From Clostridia bacterium (GTDB lineage Bacteria > Bacillota_A > Clostridia > Oscillospirales > Acutalibacteraceae), in contig JAFSFH010000012.1 of assembly GCA_017435305.1 (NCBI GenBank), positions 1-64,000 of the forward strand: a DNA stretch of 64,000 nt. The letters run 5' to 3'. Under the pieces are notes generated by a model. That model saw nothing but the letters and a program-made list of their open reading frames with translations, did not search any database and was not told the origin of the DNA. Positions 16,564 to 24,708 of the stretch are shown in pieces (position 1 is the stretch's first letter; each line of letters begins with the position of its first letter). The position numbers were made by a program, and so were the translations under genes.

Positions 16564-18168
16564 ATGGACGTCTACACCACCAACCAACAACTGAATATTC
16601 CCTCTCGTTCCCGTTCGGTGGCTCTGGGCGTGTTCGACGGTCTCCACGACGGTCACCGTCAGGTGATTCTGGCGGCCATGCAGGGCATCGGGGACGAGGT
16701 ATCCCGCTGTGTCTACACCTTTGACCCCGCCACCGTGGTGACCAAGCATATCGCCGGTCGCCTGTGCGACCCCGCCGAGCAGCAGCAGCTGCTGACCCAT
16801 ATGGGGGTGGACGAGCTGTTTGAGGTGGATTTTGCCACCGTGCGGCATCTGTCCCCCGAGCAGTTCGTGCAGCAGGTGCTCAAGGAGCAGCTGGGCGCGG
16901 TCAAGGTCACCTGCGGCTTTAACTACCGCTTCGGGTACAAGGGCGCGGGCGACGCGGCGACGCTCACCCGCCTGTGCGCCGACTGCGGCATCGCCGTCAC
17001 GGTGGTGCCGGAGGTGGACGTGGACGGCGTGCCGGTGAATTCCACCGCCATCCGTCAGGCCATCGCCGACGGCGATATGGTCGCCGCCCGCCGTCTGATG
17101 GGACGCCCCTATCGCCTGCAGCTGCCCGTGTCCCAGGGACAGCATCTGGGACGGCGGCTGGGACTGCCCACCATCAATCAGGTGCTCCCCGCCGACCTGT
17201 GCACCCCCAAATTCGGCGTGTACGTGTCCTCGGTGCAAATTGATAACGCCGTATATCCCGCGGTCACCAACATCGGCGTGCGCCCCACGGTGGGTGCCGA
17301 TACCCCTCTGGCCGAGACCTACATACTGGGGTACGAGGGTGACCTGTACGGCACCACCCCCACCGTGTATCCCCTGCGCTATCTGCGACAGGAGCAGACC
17401 TTTGACACCCTGGACGCCCTCAAGGCGCAGATTGAGAAGGACGTGACCGCCGCGGCGGACACCTTTGCTCCCGCAGGCGAGATTCGGGCGGTGCTGTTTG
17501 ATTTTGACGATACGCTGGACAACCGTGACGCCGCATTCCGTCAGGGCTTGTCCGCTTGGATAAGAGAATACTACCCCTCTCTGGATGAGGAGGAGGTGTC
17601 CCGCCGCCAGCAGGAGATGTTTGTATACCAGCGGGGCGAGTGCGGACAGATCGTGTATTATCGCGATATGATCGCCCATTTTCTGGAACAATGGCCGTCG
17701 GAGGTCCCCGCCGACCCGTGGCGGGCGCTGTGGCGGTTCTACCACGCCTTTTCCGAGGCGGGACAGCCCCGCCCCGACGTCATCGACACCCTCACCACCC
17801 TGCGCAAACGAGGGTATCTCACCGGCATCATCACCAACGGCAGCCCCTATCCCCAGACCTGCAAGATAGACCACAGCGGTTTGCGCCGCTACGTGGATCT
17901 GGTGGTGCTGGCGGGTGTGGAGGGCATCCAAAAACCGGACCCCGCCATCTTCCGTATGGCCGCCGCCCGTCTGGGCGTGCCCACCGATGCCTGTATGTTT
18001 GTGGGTGATCACCCCGTCAACGACGTGGCGGGCGCCATGGCGGTGGGATACCGCGGCGTGGGCTTTGCCGCCGACCGCGAGCCCGGTCACCCCGCCGAAA
18101 ACGTCCCTATGCCTCAGGGCGCGGCGGTCATCTCCCGCATCAGCGACCTGCTGACCCTGCTGGAATAA
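16564..18168 (+). CDS. ribF: Riboflavin kinase/FAD synthetase fused to a HAD phosphatase
   Basis: Makes FMN and FAD from riboflavin; the fused part is a predicted phosphatase. Residues 1-305 are a full RibF: LGVFDGLHDGH nucleotidyltransferase motif, STAIRQAIADGD, then the flavokinase barrel with GRRLGLPTIN, KFGVY and TNIGVRPTV. From about residue 308 a complete HAD domain follows: VLFDFDDTLDN (nucleophile and acid Asp), IITNGS, QKPDPAIF and FVGDHPVNDV. The total, 534 residues, is far beyond the usual 300-320. The reading frame runs without interruption through the junction, which reads EIRAVLFDFD directly after the RibF C-terminal helix, so this is a real gene fusion in the given sequence. 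Confidence 0.92.
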   Translation: MDVYTTNQQLNIPSRSRSVALGVFDGLHDGHRQVILAAMQGIGDEVSRCVYTFDPATVVTKHIAGRLCDPAEQQQLLTHMGVDELFEVDFATVRHLSPEQFVQQVLKEQLGAVKVTCGFNYRFGYKGAGDAATLTRLCADCGIAVTVVPEVDVDGVPVNSTAIRQAIADGDMVAARRLMGRPYRLQLPVSQGQHLGRRLGLPTINQVLPADLCTPKFGVYVSSVQIDNAVYPAVTNIGVRPTVGADTPLAETYILGYEGDLYGTTPTVYPLRYLRQEQTFDTLDALKAQIEKDVTAAADTFAPAGEIRAVLFDFDDTLDNRDAAFRQGLSAWIREYYPSLDEEEVSRRQQEMFVYQRGECGQIVYYRDMIAHFLEQWPSEVPADPWRALWRFYHAFSEAGQPRPDVIDTLTTLRKRGYLTGIITNGSPYPQTCKIDHSGLRRYVDLVVLAGVEGIQKPDPAIFRMAAARLGVPTDACMFVGDHPVNDVAGAMAVGYRGVGFAADREPGHPAENVPMPQGAAVISRISDLLTLLE

Positions 18169-18176
18169 GCCGCCAC

Positions 18177-18205
18177 TTGATTTTTCACTGAAAATACAGT
18201 AATAT
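18177..18205 (+). promoter_or_regulatory. Candidate promoter of rpe
   Basis: TTGATT at 18177-18182 and TAATAT at 18200-18205 with a 17-base spacer, in an AT-rich gap. Confidence 0.6.
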
Positions 18206-18244
18206 ATTTACGTAACCTTAATCTATTGGAAAGGGGTCATAGCC

Positions 18245-18889
18245 ATGAAAGTATCCCCCTCCATCCTCACCTGCGACTTTGCCCACGGTGCGGAGGAACT
18301 GCAATTTGTACAGAACTGCGGCGCGGATATGGTGCATCTGGACGTGATGGACGGCGTATTTGTGCCGAATCTCAGCTTTGGTCCTGCGGTGATCGCGGCT
18401 CTGCGCCCCCATACCCGTCTGCCCTTTGACGTGCATCTGATGATGCAGTATCCCCGTCGGCTGATCCCCGCCTTTGTGGCGGCAGGCGCCGACCTGATCA
18501 ACATCCACCTGGAGTGTGCCGACCCCATCGCCGACACCCTGCAGGATATCCGCGACAGCGGCAAGCAAGCCGCCGTCACCCTCAAGCCCGCCACCCCTGC
18601 CGAGGAGGCCTTCCCCTATCTGGATATGGTGGATATGGTGCTGGTGATGACGGTGGAGCCCGGCTTCGGCGGGCAGTCCTTTATGGCGGATATGATGCCT
18701 AAGGTGACCGCTCTCAAGCAGGAGATCCAACGCCGCGGACTGAACGTGACCGTTCAGGTGGACGGCGGCATCAACGCCGCCACCGCCGTCACCGCCGCCG
18801 AGGCGGGCGCGGACATCGCGGTCATAGGCAGTGCCCTGTTCAATTCCCGTAACCCTGCTCAGCTGGTGGACGGGGTCCATCGGCTGTGA
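18245..18889 (+). CDS. rpe: Ribulose-phosphate 3-epimerase
   Basis: Interconverts ribulose-5-phosphate and xylulose-5-phosphate in the pentose phosphate pathway. The 214-residue TIM barrel has the conserved SPSILTCDFA, MVHLDVMDGVFVPNLSFG, DVHLM, EPGFGGQSF and VDGGIN. The ATG follows AAGGGG. Its last 50 bases overlap the 3' end of the convergent mecA-like gene on the other strand. Confidence 0.96.
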   Translation: MKVSPSILTCDFAHGAEELQFVQNCGADMVHLDVMDGVFVPNLSFGPAVIAALRPHTRLPFDVHLMMQYPRRLIPAFVAAGADLINIHLECADPIADTLQDIRDSGKQAAVTLKPATPAEEAFPYLDMVDMVLVMTVEPGFGGQSFMADMMPKVTALKQEIQRRGLNVTVQVDGGINAATAVTAAEAGADIAVIGSALFNSRNPAQLVDGVHRL

Positions 18890-19373
18890 GATACCCCGCC
18901 TGCAACAGCTGACCGTATTCGGCCACGTGGGCGCTCAGCGGCTCTCCCCTGCCCCACAGACGGGCGTATTCCTCCAACAGACCGCTCCCGTGAGGGGTCA
19001 GAGGATCGTCCCCGTGCACCGTCAGGGCATAGCCGTCCTCCAGCCTGTACAGGGCGCAGGAGGGGACGCGCTCCATCCCCTCCCACCGCGATAGGAATGC
19101 CGAGAGCGCCTGCTCATCCTCAAACCAATACACCGCGGCACTATCCGACCGCGCCGTGTGGGGGCTGACCAACAGCACCCACCCGTCTGCCACGGGTATC
19201 ATCTCCGCCACCGTCCCCTTGGACGGCTCATAGCCGCCCTGAGTCAGAACGTGGCGCACCAGACGGCGCACCGCGCGTCGGTCGCAGTGCTCCCGATCCA
19301 GACGGCAGCGGCGGACCTCCCGTTGATTCAGCCACACCCGTAGGCGACCTCCGTTTATGGGTTCGATTATCAC
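18840..19373 (-). CDS. mecA: MecA-like adaptor protein
   Basis: Probable substrate adaptor for the ClpC protease. The 177-residue protein begins with IEPINGGRLRVWLNQREV, resembling the MecA N-terminal substrate-binding region, and its second half follows the ClpC-binding domain pattern: YWFEDEQALSAFLSRW, LYRLEDGYALTVHG, LLEEYARLWG and AEYGQLLQAG. The start is a GTG at 19373 with GAGGG 6 bases ahead. Sequence is divergent from Bacillus MecA, so family assignment rests on the pattern of these blocks. The gene converges on rpe and the coding regions overlap by 50 bases. Confidence 0.7.
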   Translation of the reverse strand: MIIEPINGGRLRVWLNQREVRRCRLDREHCDRRAVRRLVRHVLTQGGYEPSKGTVAEMIPVADGWVLLVSPHTARSDSAAVYWFEDEQALSAFLSRWEGMERVPSCALYRLEDGYALTVHGDDPLTPHGSGLLEEYARLWGRGEPLSAHVAEYGQLLQAGYLTADGPRPPAEQGYGN

Positions 19374-19489
19374 AGCATTCCCTCATTTCCGTATAGGCTA
19401 CTCTCATCATAACGAAACAAAGCGATCAAAATCAATCGGAACTTACTGGCGGGAATAATATCCGCCAACACACAGAAAGGTGTGAGTGT

Positions 19490-20749
19490 ATGCAACTGTT
19501 CCTACGGGGCGTGGTACTGCCCTTCCAAAAAGGAAAAGCCCTGGAGCACGGCATTGAAGAGCTGCCGGTGTCCGGTGTGCGGGTGCCGCTGGCTCCCGCC
19601 GGCGGCGAGCAGCCGCAGCTGACCCTGTCGGATGACGGTGCCGTCACCTGCGGCGATACCCTGTGCTGCACCGACGATACCCCCGTCTTTGCCACGGTGA
19701 CCGGTCAGGTGGAGGGCTCTGTGGTGATCCAGCATCCCCTGTACGGCTCTCTGCTGTGCGCCGATATTACCGCCGCAGGCGATGGGGTCGCCGACCCTCT
19801 GCCGGTGATACCGGAGGAGGAGCTGACCCCCGAGATCATTCTGAATATCGCCCGCGAGGCCGCCATCTACGACGAGCTGGACGGCGTCCCCCTATGGGAG
19901 AAGCTGCAGCAATGGGTACTGCCGGAGAAGGATCTGGCGGCGCTGGGCTCCATTCTGGTGGCGGATGCCACCGAGAACGACGTCTACGGCTCCTCCGCCT
20001 GGGCGGTGCTGATGGAGCAACCCAAGCTGGCGCTGTTCGGTCTGCAGATGGCCGCCCGCGCCATCCGTTTCACCCGCTATCATATCGCCACCATGCTGCC
20101 CAAGCGGCGCCGCCGCACCCTTAAGCGGGCCATCGGTCGCGTCAATGTTTATACCGTAGGTGACGAATATCCCGTCACCGTATTTGCGGACGGCAACGCC
20201 GAGGTGTATCGCATCGGCATTCAGGCCTGCCTGGCGCTGGGACGCGCCATTAAGCAGGGACGCCGTCACACCGCCGCCATCGTCACCGTCGCCGGTGACG
20301 CCGTGCCGGCACCCCGCAACCTGCTGGTGCCCTTCGGCACCCCCGTGCGAGAGCTGCTGGAGGCCTGCCAGCCCGAAAAGGGCTACCGCATCGTGCTGGG
20401 TGACGCTATGGTGGGCATCCCCTGCGACGACCCCGGCACCCCGCTGTTGCCGGGCATCACCACCCTGCTGGCTATGGAGCCGAAAGAGCGGCGTCCCGCC
20501 GGTCCCTGCATCGGCTGCGGTCGTTGCGCCGAGGTGTGCCACGCAGATCTGCTGCCCTATGAGATCGTGCGCCGCAGCGAAAATATGCACTACGAGCGCC
20601 TGATGCACCTGTCCCCCAACGACTGTGACGGGTGCGCCGCCTGCTCCTACGTATGCCCCGCCGGTCGCGACGTGGTGGGCGAGGTTCTGCAGGCCGGTCA
20701 AACCAAGGGAACCGTATTCCTGAGCTGGGGGGAGGATGACAATGAGTAA
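19490..20749 (+). CDS. rnfC: RnfC-like subunit of an Rnf electron-transport complex
   Basis: Peripheral iron-sulfur subunit. The 419-residue protein has an RnfC/NqrA-type N-terminal part and, near residues 340-395, two ferredoxin-type cluster motifs, CIGCGRCAEVCHADLLP and CDGCAACSYVCPAGRD. The NADH/FMN-binding GGTG-type region seen in standard RnfC is not obvious here and a region of about residues 105-200 looks divergent. The gene starts at an ATG behind AGAAAGGTG and overlaps rnfD by 8 bases. It is the first gene of a four-gene operon. Confidence 0.85.
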   Translation: MQLFLRGVVLPFQKGKALEHGIEELPVSGVRVPLAPAGGEQPQLTLSDDGAVTCGDTLCCTDDTPVFATVTGQVEGSVVIQHPLYGSLLCADITAAGDGVADPLPVIPEEELTPEIILNIAREAAIYDELDGVPLWEKLQQWVLPEKDLAALGSILVADATENDVYGSSAWAVLMEQPKLALFGLQMAARAIRFTRYHIATMLPKRRRRTLKRAIGRVNVYTVGDEYPVTVFADGNAEVYRIGIQACLALGRAIKQGRRHTAAIVTVAGDAVPAPRNLLVPFGTPVRELLEACQPEKGYRIVLGDAMVGIPCDDPGTPLLPGITTLLAMEPKERRPAGPCIGCGRCAEVCHADLLPYEIVRRSENMHYERLMHLSPNDCDGCAACSYVCPAGRDVVGEVLQAGQTKGTVFLSWGEDDNE

Positions 20750-21743
20750 GATGAAAGCACCCCATATCCGCACCGAATCCAGCCACGGCAAGATGGTGTT
20801 CGACGTGATGTTGGCCATCATCCCCCTGGGCGTTTTTGCCTATGTAAACTACGGTCTGCGCCCCATTCTGTTGGTACTGACAGGCATCGCCGCCGCCCTG
20901 TTGTGCGAGGCGCTGTGTTGCCTTCTGCGCCGCCGCCCCCTGCGCACGGCGATGGACGGCACCGCCGCCGTCACCGGTCTGCTGGTGGGTCTGGTAATGT
21001 CCCCCATGGCGGACTACTGGGTTCCTATGGTGGCCGCCGCCTTTGCCATTCTGGTGGCGAAGGCGCCCTTCGGCGGCACCGGACGCAACGTGTTTAATCC
21101 CGCCGCCGCCGGTTTGGCGCTGGTCACCTCCTGCTTCCCGGAGCAGATGTTTACCTATCCCGCCCTGTCCAACACCCCGTTGCCGCTGGATCTGTCCATC
21201 GCGGACAGCGTGGTCACCGCCCCCTCGCTGGCAGAGCAGCTGCGCAGCGGTGCCGCCCCCTCTCTGCGGGCGATGAGCCTGCTGCTGGGCGATTTCGCCG
21301 GTCCCATCGGCGGCACAGCCGCCCTGATCCTGCTGGCCTTTGCGGCCTATCTGCTGGTGCGCCGCACCGCCTCTGCGTGGGTGGTGCTGCCCTACTTCGC
21401 TACCTGTGTGATGCTGGCTTGGGCCTTCCCCGTGGCGGTGATGAACCCCACCTTCAATATGCTCACCCAGCTGTGCTCCGGCTACGTGATCTTCACCGGC
21501 GTGTTCCTGCTCAATGACCCCGTCACCACCCCCCGCTTCTGGCTTGGTCGGCTGTGGTACGGCATCTTTGCCGCCTGCCTGGTGATGCTGCTGCAGCACA
21601 TCGGTCAGGCACAGGTCGGCTGCTGCTACGCCATTCTGATGATGAACGTTCTGTCCCCCATCATCGACCGCTGGAGCTGGCACTTCTGGCACTGGCTCAC
21701 CCGCAAGCTCCGCATCCGTAAGGAGGTGAAGGCGTATGAATAA
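20742..21743 (+). CDS. rnfD: RnfD-like membrane subunit
   Basis: A 333-residue integral membrane protein of the NqrB/RnfD family with about nine hydrophobic segments. Family marks are APFGGTGRNVFNPAAAGLAL and the late LLNDPVTTPRFWLGR. In the family a Thr in an S-G-A-T motif carries covalent FMN; the corresponding stretch here reads LRSGAAPSL (S169-G-A-A172), so the acceptor Thr appears to be replaced by Ala. The gene overlaps both neighbours by 8 bases, so the operon is translationally coupled. Confidence 0.88.
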   Translation: MSKMKAPHIRTESSHGKMVFDVMLAIIPLGVFAYVNYGLRPILLVLTGIAAALLCEALCCLLRRRPLRTAMDGTAAVTGLLVGLVMSPMADYWVPMVAAAFAILVAKAPFGGTGRNVFNPAAAGLALVTSCFPEQMFTYPALSNTPLPLDLSIADSVVTAPSLAEQLRSGAAPSLRAMSLLLGDFAGPIGGTAALILLAFAAYLLVRRTASAWVVLPYFATCVMLAWAFPVAVMNPTFNMLTQLCSGYVIFTGVFLLNDPVTTPRFWLGRLWYGIFAACLVMLLQHIGQAQVGCCYAILMMNVLSPIIDRWSWHFWHWLTRKLRIRKEVKAYE

Positions 21744-22395
21744 CCGCGACCGCAACCGCCGCCGAGTATGGCGCAACACCCAACTGTTCGTGGAGAACGC
21801 CGTCACCAACAACATCGTGCTGATTCAGGCGCTGGGTCTGTGCCCCATTATTGCCGCCGGCAACACCCTACAAAAGGGCGTGGCGCTGACCGTCTGCACC
21901 GCCGTGGTGCTGATTCCCCTGAGCCTAATCATCGCCCTGGTGGGTAACTGGCTGCCCAAGTGGCTGCGCCCCGCCATCTACGTGGTGCTGGCCTCCGGTC
22001 TGCTGGCGGTCACCGCTATGGTGACCGACCGCTATCTGTCCACCGAGCTGTACGCACAGCTGTATCTGTACATCCCGCTGATGGCGGTGAACCTGCTGTA
22101 TACCCGCAGCGTCGGCTTCTCCTCCATCGTTAATCCCATCGCCACGGTGATCGACGCCCTGGGCAGCACCGTGGGCTTCGGTATGGTCATCTGCATCATC
22201 TCCCTGCTGCGTGAGCTGGCCATCTACGGCACCGTGTGGGGTAATGCGGTGGAGGGTATCGTCACCATCCCCGCCGCCTCCTATTCCTTCTATGCTTTTA
22301 TTCTGCTGGGCTTTATGGCGGCCCTGCTGCAGTGGTCCCGCCAGCGCATTTCCGCTTTCTTCCGTAAGAGAGAGGAGGTTGTGACCGATGAGTGA
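21736..22395 (+). CDS. rnfE: RnfE-like membrane subunit
   Basis: A 219-residue protein with six hydrophobic segments of the RnfE/NqrD family. ENAVTNNIVLIQALGLCPIIA is the conserved first helix region with a Cys expected to help bind the membrane [2Fe-2S] cluster, and YIPLMAVNLLY belongs to the second repeat. Divergence of NqrD and RnfE is small, so the letter is assigned by order and similarity. Starts at an ATG behind AGGAGGTG inside the end of rnfD. Confidence 0.85.
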   Translation: MNNRDRNRRRVWRNTQLFVENAVTNNIVLIQALGLCPIIAAGNTLQKGVALTVCTAVVLIPLSLIIALVGNWLPKWLRPAIYVVLASGLLAVTAMVTDRYLSTELYAQLYLYIPLMAVNLLYTRSVGFSSIVNPIATVIDALGSTVGFGMVICIISLLRELAIYGTVWGNAVEGIVTIPAASYSFYAFILLGFMAALLQWSRQRISAFFRKREEVVTDE

Positions 22396-23002
22396 GTTCT
22401 TTGACGCCGTATGGTCCGAGCTTGGTGATATGATCTCCTTTTTCGTCACGGTCGCCCTGTTGCAGAACGTGATACTCACCACCGGATTCGGTTCCTCCGT
22501 GATGCTGCATATGGTCCGCAAGCCGAAGAATATCTGGCTGTTCAGCGGCATTCTGGCGGTGTTCTCCACCCTGACGGTGGTGATCGCCTATCCTCTGGAT
22601 CGGCTGTTCGGCACCGTCATACAGAACTACTGGCGTCCGGTGATGATCATCGGCATCACGGTGGTGCTGTACATAGCGGCCACCCTGCTGCTGCAGTGGC
22701 TGGCTCCCAATTTCTACGGTCGCATATCCCGTATGCTGCCTATGGCGGCCTTTAACAACCTGGTCACCGGCATCGCCCTGGTGTGCAACCTGTACTTCCC
22801 CGCCGGTCTGGGCGGAAACGTGGGTCTGGCCATCGGCTCGGCCCTGAGCTTCGGTCTGCTGACCTGGCTGACCGCCGAGGGCATCGAGCGGATGGATAAC
22901 CCCGATATGCCGGAGGCCTTCCGCGGTATGCCCTCTACGCTGGTGTACGTGGGTCTGCTGGCTCTGGCTCTGATGGGCTTCACCGGCTATTCTCTGGTAT
23001 AA
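22388..23002 (+). CDS. rnfA: RnfA-like membrane subunit
   Basis: A 204-residue, six-helix protein of the RnfA/NqrE family, pseudosymmetric partner of RnfE. LLQNVILTTGFGSSVML is the first half-repeat and PMAAFNNLVTGIALVCNLYF the second; the usual Cys of the second half (AAFNCAVLG in many members) is Asn-Asn here, although a Cys follows in ALVCN. It is the last rnf gene; no rnfG or rnfB is found in the operon or elsewhere in the window. Confidence 0.83.
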   Translation: MSEFFDAVWSELGDMISFFVTVALLQNVILTTGFGSSVMLHMVRKPKNIWLFSGILAVFSTLTVVIAYPLDRLFGTVIQNYWRPVMIIGITVVLYIAATLLLQWLAPNFYGRISRMLPMAAFNNLVTGIALVCNLYFPAGLGGNVGLAIGSALSFGLLTWLTAEGIERMDNPDMPEAFRGMPSTLVYVGLLALALMGFTGYSLV

Positions 23003-23018
23003 TTCAGGAGGCTGGCTT

Positions 23019-24227
23019 ATGCGAATGAAACTCAATCGAGGTAAGCGCGACGTATTCCGCAAGCGCAACCCTCTGCTCAAGATACTGGGCTGGGGATTGG
23101 CGGCTATCGCCATTGTGGGGGTCGGCTTCTTCGGCGCCAAATGGCTGAGCGAGCGACCTGCCACCGCCCCCGTCCCCGAGGACGTGCCCGCCGCCACACA
23201 GCCCGCCGAGACCACCACGACCACCACCGCCAAGCCCCAGGCGCCCACGGCGCTGTCCGCGGTGCGCGGCTTCTATCTCCCCTTTTCGGATCTCACCGAC
23301 ATACACCTGTCCGACACCCTCTCCGCCGCGGCGGATGCGGGATTCAATGCGGTTATCTTTGACCTCAAGGACACCGAGGGACGGCTGTATTATCGGTTCT
23401 CCTCCGACACGGCGAAGACGGTGAACAGCTATACCGAGGACGCCCTGAGCAAGCAGGAACTGAAGGATCTGTTTGCCACCATCCAGGATGCGGGTCTGAC
23501 CCCCATCCCCCGCCTGCACGCCTTCCGCGACCATCTGGGCGCCAAAGCACTGCCCAGCGCCCGCATCGGGCATAAGGATAACGCCGGCTGGGTGTGGTAC
23601 GACGCCAACCCGCAAAAGGGGGGCAAGGCGTGGCTGAACCCCTACGATAATGATGCCCACGCCTACGTCATCTCTCTGGCCACCGAGCTGAAGAAGCTGG
23701 GCGCCGGCGCAGTGATGCTGGACAGCGTCCGCTTCCCCTCCCAGATCAGCTCCGCCGACTTTGGCGCGGATAGGGGCACCATGGCCGAGGAGGATGCCCT
23801 GACCCTGTTCGTATCCAAGACCCGCGACGCCCTGGGCGACCGCTGTCCCGTGATGCTGTCCTGCACCGCCGAGAGCGCTCTCGGCACCGCTACCCAGGGC
23901 TACGGCAGCAACCCCCGCACCTTTGGCGCGGATATGCTGTCCCCCACCATCCTGCCCTCTCAGCTGCCTGAGCGGATCGAGGTGGGCAACACCACCGTGG
24001 ACAACACCCCCGACACCCTGCAGCCCACCGTCAAGGCGCTGGTATCCCAGATGATCCTGCTGACCAAGGTGCTGAAGGATGACGCCCCCGCCATCACCCC
24101 CTGGCTGCAGGTGGAAGGCTATTCCTCCGCCCAGGTCAAGGCGGAAATGGACGGCTGCACCGAGGGCGGCTGTAAAGGGTATATTCTATACAACCCTAAG
24201 GGTGACTATGATTTCGGCGCCTACTGA
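23019..24227 (+). CDS. Membrane-anchored glycoside-hydrolase-like protein (DUF4015)
   Basis: A 402-residue protein with a positively charged N-terminus and one membrane helix at about residues 22-42, a Thr/Pro/Ala-rich linker containing TTTTTTAK, then a TIM-barrel domain outside the membrane. The barrel shows VRGFYLPF, NAVIFDLKDTEGRLYY, PIPRLHAFRDH and GAVMLDSVRFP, a pattern I associate with DUF4015 putative glycosidases. It starts 16 bases after rnfA behind CAGGAGG and ends in a strong terminator, so it belongs to the rnf transcript, though a functional link is not evident. Confidence 0.78.
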   Translation: MRMKLNRGKRDVFRKRNPLLKILGWGLAAIAIVGVGFFGAKWLSERPATAPVPEDVPAATQPAETTTTTTAKPQAPTALSAVRGFYLPFSDLTDIHLSDTLSAAADAGFNAVIFDLKDTEGRLYYRFSSDTAKTVNSYTEDALSKQELKDLFATIQDAGLTPIPRLHAFRDHLGAKALPSARIGHKDNAGWVWYDANPQKGGKAWLNPYDNDAHAYVISLATELKKLGAGAVMLDSVRFPSQISSADFGADRGTMAEEDALTLFVSKTRDALGDRCPVMLSCTAESALGTATQGYGSNPRTFGADMLSPTILPSQLPERIEVGNTTVDNTPDTLQPTVKALVSQMILLTKVLKDDAPAITPWLQVEGYSSAQVKAEMDGCTEGGCKGYILYNPKGDYDFGAY

Positions 24228-24264
24228 TAACATACTCACCTTCATTTTGTCCCGACACAAAGAG

Positions 24265-24299
24265 AAACGACCCGCACCGTACGGTGCGGGTCGTTTTTT
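24265..24299 (+). terminator. Terminator of the rnf operon
   Basis: A 16-bp perfect palindrome (core ACGACCCGCACC/GGTGCGGGTCGT) followed by a T-run. It also separates the operon from the convergent lipoprotein gene. Confidence 0.93.
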
Positions 24300-24306
24300 A
24301 TCCATA

Positions 24307-24675
24307 TTATTTTCCAAGTACAATTTTCTTTGTAATACCATTCTTATCTAAATAGACGAGTTGATCTCCTCCAAAAATCAATTGAACACGACTTTCTTGA
24401 TAAAAATCCACCCGCCACATTTCTGCCTGTTCATCATAAGCCACGTCAATGGCATTATATCGAATCTTCACTTCGTTTTTAGCCAATTCAATAGCTTGTT
24501 CCGCCGTATTTACTTCTTGAGGCGTAGTATTGACAAATGCATGGTGATTATCTTTACCCCAATAAGCGCAATCTTCAGCATAGGAGAAAGTGCCCACTTC
24601 AATCTCCTTGGCTCCACAGGCTACCAGCGCCAACATCAACACGCAAGTTAAACACACTAACCAAATCTTTTTCAT
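24307..24675 (-). CDS. Small lipoprotein, unknown function
   Basis: A 122-residue protein with a type II signal peptide: KK, a hydrophobic stretch and the lipobox LVAC with Cys at residue 20. The mature part contains TAEQAIELAKNEVK and WRVDFYQES, similar to small secreted proteins with a PepSY- or NTF2-like alpha-plus-beta fold, and ends in a variable-looking tail. Base composition is clearly AT-richer than the surrounding genes, which with the adjacent mobile-looking DUF559 cassette suggests horizontal origin. Confidence 0.75.
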   Translation of the reverse strand: MKKIWLVCLTCVLMLALVACGAKEIEVGTFSYAEDCAYWGKDNHHAFVNTTPQEVNTAEQAIELAKNEVKIRYNAIDVAYDEQAEMWRVDFYQESRVQLIFGGDQLVYLDKNGITKKIVLGK

Positions 24676-24708
24676 ACCTCTACCCCCTTACAGCGTAACT
24701 ATCTCATC

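Noticed and set aside
19441..19490. Riboswitch before rnfC
   Set aside because: Only a 5-bp stem GGCGG/CCGCC is visible; no recognised aptamer pattern.
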